In this document: in pieces, positions 5,765-9,040 of the stretch
How positions within the stretch are numbered: the stretch's first letter is position 1
How the letters are laid out: each line of letters begins with the position of its first letter
DNA from: Flavobacteriales bacterium
Lineage (GTDB): Bacteria > Bacteroidota > Bacteroidia > Flavobacteriales > TMED113
Direction: 5' to 3'
Assembly (NCBI GenBank): GCA_002696965.1
Contig: NZUB01000029.1
Span: 1 to 9,040, forward strand
Length of the DNA stretch: 9,040 bases
Position numbers and translations under genes: made by a program
The notes under the pieces: model-generated
What the model was told of the DNA's origin: nothing
The model's database searches: none
Seen by the model: only the letters and a program-made list of their open reading frames with translations

Positions 5765-7324
5765 TTATGTTTTTAACAAAGATAATGATCTTAGTATAAT
5801 TTTATCATTTTCATTTAAAAACATTTGCATTTCTCCCCAACCCCAGTATTGTCTTATTATTAAAGCGGTAATTCTATTCAGTATTTTGATTTCTTCTTTG
5901 CGAAGATCCTCTTTTAATTTCTCTTCTAAATAGATGTCAGCTAATTCTTTTAGTATCCATTTTTGGATTTTTTTTAAAATAATTTCCTTCTCTGATTTAG
6001 AGAGACTAAAATTATTAAAATGGAGATTGTCCAATTTAGACCTTTGTGTATCTACATATTCAAATGCTAAATCATTAAAAAAATTACTAGTGTATAGGTA
6101 TAACAAGCTTGCAGGGAACACCTCTTCATCTTCATCGATAATTTCATCGGGTGTTATACCCCCACCCCCATAAACGGTTTTCCCACTTTTAGTGAAAAAT
6201 TGTTGCAAAGTATCAATATGCAGATTCTTTTTAGAATCAGAATTCCCATAAATATCTTTATCATAAGAGTATGGTTTTTGTATACACCTTCCTAATGGTG
6301 TATAATATCGGGAAACAGTTAACCTAATTAAAGATCCATCAGATAATGGGATTTGTTCTTGAACTAATCCTTTACCAAAGCTTTTCCGTCCAATGATAAT
6401 CCCTCTTTCATGATCTTGTATGGCTCCTGCAATAATTTCACTTGCTGAAGCAGAATCTTCATCTATTAATACACATACTCCACCATTTTTATACAAACCA
6501 AAAAAGTTGGCACGATATTTTTCTATTTTTCTAGAATGCCCCTCTGTATATACAAGCAGCTCTCCATTACTAAAAAATTCATTTAGTATTTTGATAGCTT
6601 GATCTAGATATCCCCCTCCGTTACCTCTTAAGTCTAAGATTAAATTATTTATATGATATTGATCTATTAAGTGTTTTAATTGTGTCTTAAATTCGTTGTG
6701 TGTAGTTTCAGCAAATCTATTTAGTTTAATATATCCAACTTTAGGGGCAATTTCATATGCTACATCTAAGCTGTGAATAGGAATTTCCCCCCTTTTAATA
6801 TTAAAAATACTGATTTCTGGGTTTCTCTTTCTGTTAATGCCTACTTTAACATACGTACCCCCTTCTCCTCTAAGCTGTTTAATTACGTCTTGGTTTGTAA
6901 TGCCAATTCCAGTCACATTTTTGTCTTCAATGGTAACAATTCGATCTCCTGCTTTTATTCCAATTTTTTCGGATGGTCCATCTGGGATAACATTAATAAC
7001 TATAATAGTATCATTTTGAATTGAAAATTCTACCCCAATACCTTCAAAACTTCCCTGCATCATCTCCATAGATGATGCTACTTGATCTTTAGTCATGTAG
7101 ATAGAGTGAGGGTCTAGGTTTTTTAAAGTTTGTTCAATAGAGCTTTCAATTAACGAGCCCATGTCAATTGAATCCACATAATTTTTTTGAACCTCTTGTA
7201 AAATGTGATCCAGTTTAGTTCTGTATTGGTATTTGGAATTATTTAGCCGGTCAACAAAGTATAGAGCGAGTATACCAATACAAATTACAATAAAACTATA
7301 TTTCTGATTATTCTTATTGTTCAT
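5765..7324 (-). CDS. S41-family C-terminal processing peptidase (membrane-anchored, PDZ)
   Basis: 519 residues. This is a Ctp/Prc-type serine protease that trims C-termini of envelope proteins. Residues ~9-24 form one hydrophobic segment, an uncleaved signal anchor or signal peptide that would place the enzyme in the periplasm. A helical region (~35-90) is followed by a PDZ domain (~92-178; GIGVEF, GDRIVTIEDKNV). The protease core carries LDLRGNGGGYL (230-240), the nucleophile Ser293 in SASASEI, and the general base Lys318 in SFGKGLVQ. The Ser-Lys spacing of 25 matches CtpA/CtpB. The substrate-facing GGGGITPD is at 386-393. A ~110-residue charged C-terminal tail of unknown role follows. The ATG overlaps the end of the dCMP deaminase gene by 11 bp, implying coupling. 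The substrate is unknown, and I assign no symbol because Bacteroidota carry several paralogues. Confidence 0.94.
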   Translation of the reverse strand: MNNKNNQKYSFIVICIGILALYFVDRLNNSKYQYRTKLDHILQEVQKNYVDSIDMGSLIESSIEQTLKNLDPHSIYMTKDQVASSMEMMQGSFEGIGVEFSIQNDTIIVINVIPDGPSEKIGIKAGDRIVTIEDKNVTGIGITNQDVIKQLRGEGGTYVKVGINRKRNPEISIFNIKRGEIPIHSLDVAYEIAPKVGYIKLNRFAETTHNEFKTQLKHLIDQYHINNLILDLRGNGGGYLDQAIKILNEFFSNGELLVYTEGHSRKIEKYRANFFGLYKNGGVCVLIDEDSASASEIIAGAIQDHERGIIIGRKSFGKGLVQEQIPLSDGSLIRLTVSRYYTPLGRCIQKPYSYDKDIYGNSDSKKNLHIDTLQQFFTKSGKTVYGGGGITPDEIIDEDEEVFPASLLYLYTSNFFNDLAFEYVDTQRSKLDNLHFNNFSLSKSEKEIILKKIQKWILKELADIYLEEKLKEDLRKEEIKILNRITALIIRQYWGWGEMQMFLNENDKIILRSLSLLKT

Positions 7325-7739
7325 TTCCTAAATCAGTTATTTCTACTCCTGCTTTTTTTAAAAACTGAATTCCACTAGTGTCTTTATATTTTTTACTGTA
7401 TATAACACGCTTGATACCAGCTTGATGAATTAATTTACTACATTCTTTACATGGAGATAATGTTAAATATAAATCTGCACCTTTACATGATTGTCCGTGT
7501 TTAGCACATTTTAATATTGCATTTGCTTCGGCGTGTAATACATACCATTTTGTTTCACCCTTTTTAGTTTCACATACATTTTCAAACCCTGAAGGTGTAC
7601 CATTATATCCGTCAGAAATAATCATATTATCTTTTACAATTAGTGCTCCCACTTGTTTTCGTTGGCAATATGATAATTTTGACCACTCTTGGGCCATTTT
7701 CATATACGCTAAATCATATTTCTTTTGTTTTGTAAACAT
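7314..7739 (-). CDS. Deoxycytidylate (dCMP) deaminase, ComEB-type
   Basis: 141 residues from the ATG at 7739. It deaminates dCMP to dUMP, the precursor of dTMP. The zinc-binding cytidine deaminase fold shows His69 and catalytic Glu71 in HAEAN and Cys97/Cys100 in SPCKEC. GYNGTPSGF (44-52) is a substrate/effector-side motif typical of dCMP deaminases rather than free cytidine or tRNA-adenosine deaminases. The frame stays open upstream to an ATG at 7829, but those 30 extra codons (MAELVDALDSKSSSGNRVWV...) are the translation of the tRNA-Leu gene and must be excluded; the deaminase fold begins just after Met31 of that longer frame. The true start lies 12 nt after the tRNA 3' end, so the gene is probably co-transcribed with the tRNA. 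It overlaps the downstream protease start by 11 bp. Whether it is regulated by dCTP/dTTP cannot be read from this sequence. Confidence 0.92.
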   Translation of the reverse strand: MFTKQKKYDLAYMKMAQEWSKLSYCQRKQVGALIVKDNMIISDGYNGTPSGFENVCETKKGETKWYVLHAEANAILKCAKHGQSCKGADLYLTLSPCKECSKLIHQAGIKRVIYSKKYKDTSGIQFLKKAGVEITDLGNEQ

Positions 7740-7751
7740 ACATTTTAATTG

Positions 7752-7835
7752 TACCCAGAGTGGGAATCGAACCCACACTCTGTTACCAGAACTGGATTTT
7801 GAATCCAGCGCGTCTACCAATTCCGCCATCTGGGC
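7752..7835 (-). tRNA. tRNA-Leu, anticodon CAA
   Basis: 84 nt. The acceptor stem is GCCCAGA/TCTGGGT with a G1-U72 wobble pair. The D-arm has GGCGGAATTGGTAGACGC. The anticodon stem is CTGGA/TCCAG with loop TTCAAAA, giving anticodon CAA (reads UUG). A long variable arm with stem TCTG/CAGA marks a class II tRNA, and the T-arm is GTGGG-TTCGATT-CCCAC. The discriminator base is A73, as expected for Leu. CCA is not encoded (the genome continues CAA), so it must be added after transcription. The gene heads the minus-strand unit leading into the dCMP deaminase. Confidence 0.95.
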
Positions 7836-7852
7836 AAAGATTATACAGCATA

Positions 7853-7860
7853 CAAAACTA
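7853..7860 (-). promoter_or_regulatory. Candidate -7 box for the tRNA-Leu / dCMP deaminase / protease / sodA unit
   Basis: TAGTTTTG on the minus strand is an exact TAnnTTTG match, ending 17 bp before the tRNA 5' end, which would leave a leader of roughly 10-14 nt. I found no TTG at the usual -33 distance, so this is supported by one box only. A TATAAT (7840-7845 on the minus strand) lies too close to the tRNA to act as a promoter element for it. Confidence 0.35.
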
Positions 7861-7881
7861 GTGTAATTAGTTTATATAAAA

Positions 7882-7913
7882 CTGATTAAATACAATTAAT
7901 TTCTTTAAATTTG
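7882..7913 (+). promoter_or_regulatory. Candidate promoter for prs-rplY
   Basis: TAAATTTG at 7906-7913 is an exact match to the Bacteroidota -7 element. A CTG at 7882-7884 stands 21 bp upstream, where TTG is expected, so the -33 element is weak. Transcription would start near 7917-7920, leaving a leader of about 25 nt before the prs ATG. The promoter shares a 107-bp divergent region with the tRNA-Leu promoter. Confidence 0.4.
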
Positions 7914-7942
7914 CAGACCTTATTAACAGGAAAATAAGTTTC

Positions 7943-8875
7943 ATGGAATCAAATGTTAAAATTTTTTCAGGCAGGCACTCTGTATCTTTAGCCAAAAAGA
8001 TTGCAAAATCTTTTGGTGTGGATTTAGGTAGTATTGTCTTTAATAATTTTAGTGATGGAGAATTTCAACCTTCTTTTGAGGAGACTGTCCGAGGACAAAA
8101 GGTATTTATTATTCAGTCTACCCCACCTCCTTTTGATAATTTATTAGAGCTTTTATTAATGATTGATGCTGCTAAAAGAGCTTCGGCAAAAGAAATAATA
8201 GCAGTAGTTCCATATTTTGGAATGGCAAGGCAAGACAGAAAGGATAAACCAAGAGTTCCTATTGGTGCTAAGTTAGCAGCTAATTTAATTAGTTCAGCTG
8301 GGGCAACACGCATTATGACAATTGATCTACATGCTGATCAAATCCAAGGTTTCTTTGAGGTGCCTGTTGATCATTTATATGGGTCTACCGTATTTATGAA
8401 ATATATTAAGTCCTTGGAATTACCAAACTTAACAATTGCATCACCAGATGTTGGTGGGACAAAACGCGCAAATGCTTATGCAAAGTATTTAAATGCAGAA
8501 ATGGTTATTTGTTATAAAAAACGTTTAGTAGCCAACAAAGTGTCAGAAATGAAAATTATAGGTAATGTTAAAGATAAAGATATAGTGTTGGTTGATGATA
8601 TGATTGACACTGGTGGAACTCTAGCAAAAGCAGCACAAATCATGAAAGATTCAGGTGCAAATAGTGTGCGCGCGATATGTACCCATCCAGTTTTATCTGG
8701 GGATGCATTTAATAATATTAATCACTCTTTGATAGAAGAACTTATTGTGAGTGATACTCTTCCATTAAAAGAAGACAGTGCAAAAATAAAAGTATTAACT
8801 ATATCAAATTTGTTTGCGGATGTTATTAATAATATTCATAATAACAAATCAATAAGTTCACAGTTTTTAATTTAA
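7943..8875 (+). CDS. prs: Ribose-phosphate pyrophosphokinase (PRPP synthetase)
   Basis: 310 residues, the usual class I length. It transfers pyrophosphate from ATP to ribose 5-phosphate, making PRPP for purine, pyrimidine, NAD, histidine and tryptophan synthesis. Visible motifs: NFSDGE (35-40) and RQDRK (96-100) for ATP contacts; DLHADQIQGFF (128-138) with metal-binding His130; the flexible-loop lysine/arginine in YKKR (191-194); and the PRPP/ribose-5-phosphate loop VLVDDMIDTGGTL (215-227). All key residues are present, so it should be active. An AGGA lies 12 nt before the ATG, too distant to be a convincing Shine-Dalgarno. The next gene, an L25/Ctc homologue, begins 12 nt after the stop; this prs-ctc arrangement is widespread in bacteria and supports an operon. 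Confidence 0.98.
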   Translation: MESNVKIFSGRHSVSLAKKIAKSFGVDLGSIVFNNFSDGEFQPSFEETVRGQKVFIIQSTPPPFDNLLELLLMIDAAKRASAKEIIAVVPYFGMARQDRKDKPRVPIGAKLAANLISSAGATRIMTIDLHADQIQGFFEVPVDHLYGSTVFMKYIKSLELPNLTIASPDVGGTKRANAYAKYLNAEMVICYKKRLVANKVSEMKIIGNVKDKDIVLVDDMIDTGGTLAKAAQIMKDSGANSVRAICTHPVLSGDAFNNINHSLIEELIVSDTLPLKEDSAKIKVLTISNLFADVINNIHNNKSISSQFLI

Positions 8876-8887
8876 AAAATAATTATT

Positions 8888-9040
8888 ATGAAATCGGTAT
8901 CTATAAACGGAATAGCGAGAGTAAACTTGGGAAAGTCATTCGCTAAACAATTAAGAAAAGAAGATAATGTTCCATGTGTTATATATGGTGGCTCTATGGA
9001 GCCTGTACACTTTTATGCACACACGAATGAATTAAGAAAA
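8888..9040 (+). CDS. rplY: 50S ribosomal protein L25 / general stress protein Ctc (N-terminal 51 residues)
   Basis: The frame opens with ATG at 8888 and stays open to the end of the window, so only 51 codons are seen. The protein begins MKSVSINGIARVNLGKS and contains LRKEDNVPCVIYGG at 22-35 followed by PVHFYA, the typical 5S-rRNA-binding L25 N-terminus (Lys/Arg-rich start, LR...G/N-x-VP-x-V-x-YGG). L25/Ctc binds 5S rRNA in the large ribosomal subunit. Whether this is the short L25 form or the long Ctc form with a C-terminal TL5 domain cannot be told, because the end is cut off; Bacteroidota usually have the long form. The start lies 12 nt after prs, with AT-rich sequence and no Shine-Dalgarno. 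Confidence 0.9.
   Translation, partial: MKSVSINGIARVNLGKSFAKQLRKEDNVPCVIYGGSMEPVHFYAHTNELRK

Noticed and set aside
7740..7829. N-terminal extension of the dCMP deaminase as a novel domain
   Set aside because: It is translated tRNA-Leu sequence; the tRNA folds fully and the deaminase has a good ATG after it.
1..9040. A mobile, defence or otherwise undescribed multi-gene system
   Set aside because: Every complete gene belongs to a known housekeeping or metabolic family and there are no integrases, transposases, spacer arrays, long repeats or tight cassettes of unknown genes. The unusual points are RNR domain layout and intergenic signals.

Overview
This window looks like a compact, AT-rich chromosomal segment (G+C about one third by eye) from a member of the Bacteroidota, most likely a marine-type flavobacterium. 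Four things point there. The ribonucleotide reductase has its ATP-cone on the beta subunit, as in Leeuwenhoekiella-type enzymes. The glycyl-tRNA synthetase is the single-chain type with Bacteroidota-like motif 2. Intergenic regions carry TAnnTTTG promoter elements. Gene starts lack well-placed Shine-Dalgarno sequences and are preceded by A/T-rich sequence. All complete genes are recognisable housekeeping or metabolic genes. I see no insertion sequence, phage gene, CRISPR array, toxin-antitoxin pair or defence system.

Layout. 1-183 (+) is the C-terminus of a glutaryl-CoA dehydrogenase-like acyl-CoA dehydrogenase. 1982-189 and 3258-1984 (-) form an nrdB-nrdA operon for a class I ribonucleotide reductase. 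3259-3676 is the only long non-coding stretch; it separates nrdB from divergent glyS and holds a candidate leaderless promoter, a 27-bp dyad and a doubtful 29-codon ORF. 3677-5179 (+) is glyS, which overlaps tail-to-tail with the next unit. 7835-5157 (-) is a likely operon in the order tRNA-Leu(CAA), dCMP deaminase, S41 C-terminal processing protease, Mn-type superoxide dismutase. 7943-8875 (+) is prs, followed after 12 nt by the start of a ribosomal protein L25/Ctc gene that runs off the window.

How the genes fit together. Three genes feed nucleotide metabolism: prs makes PRPP, nrdBA reduces ribonucleotides, and the dCMP deaminase makes dUMP for thymidylate synthesis. The reductase is the most interesting object. 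The alpha chain lacks the usual regulatory ATP-cone, which instead sits on beta. The beta metal site carries a lysine four residues after the first ligand, a pattern I associate with class Id dimanganese enzymes. A superoxide dismutase of Mn-type sequence lies nearby, and a dyad resembling a Fur/PerR-family site lies between nrdB and glyS, so a manganese/oxidative-stress link is possible but unproven. This RNR architecture is known from other Bacteroidota, so I do not claim an undescribed system.
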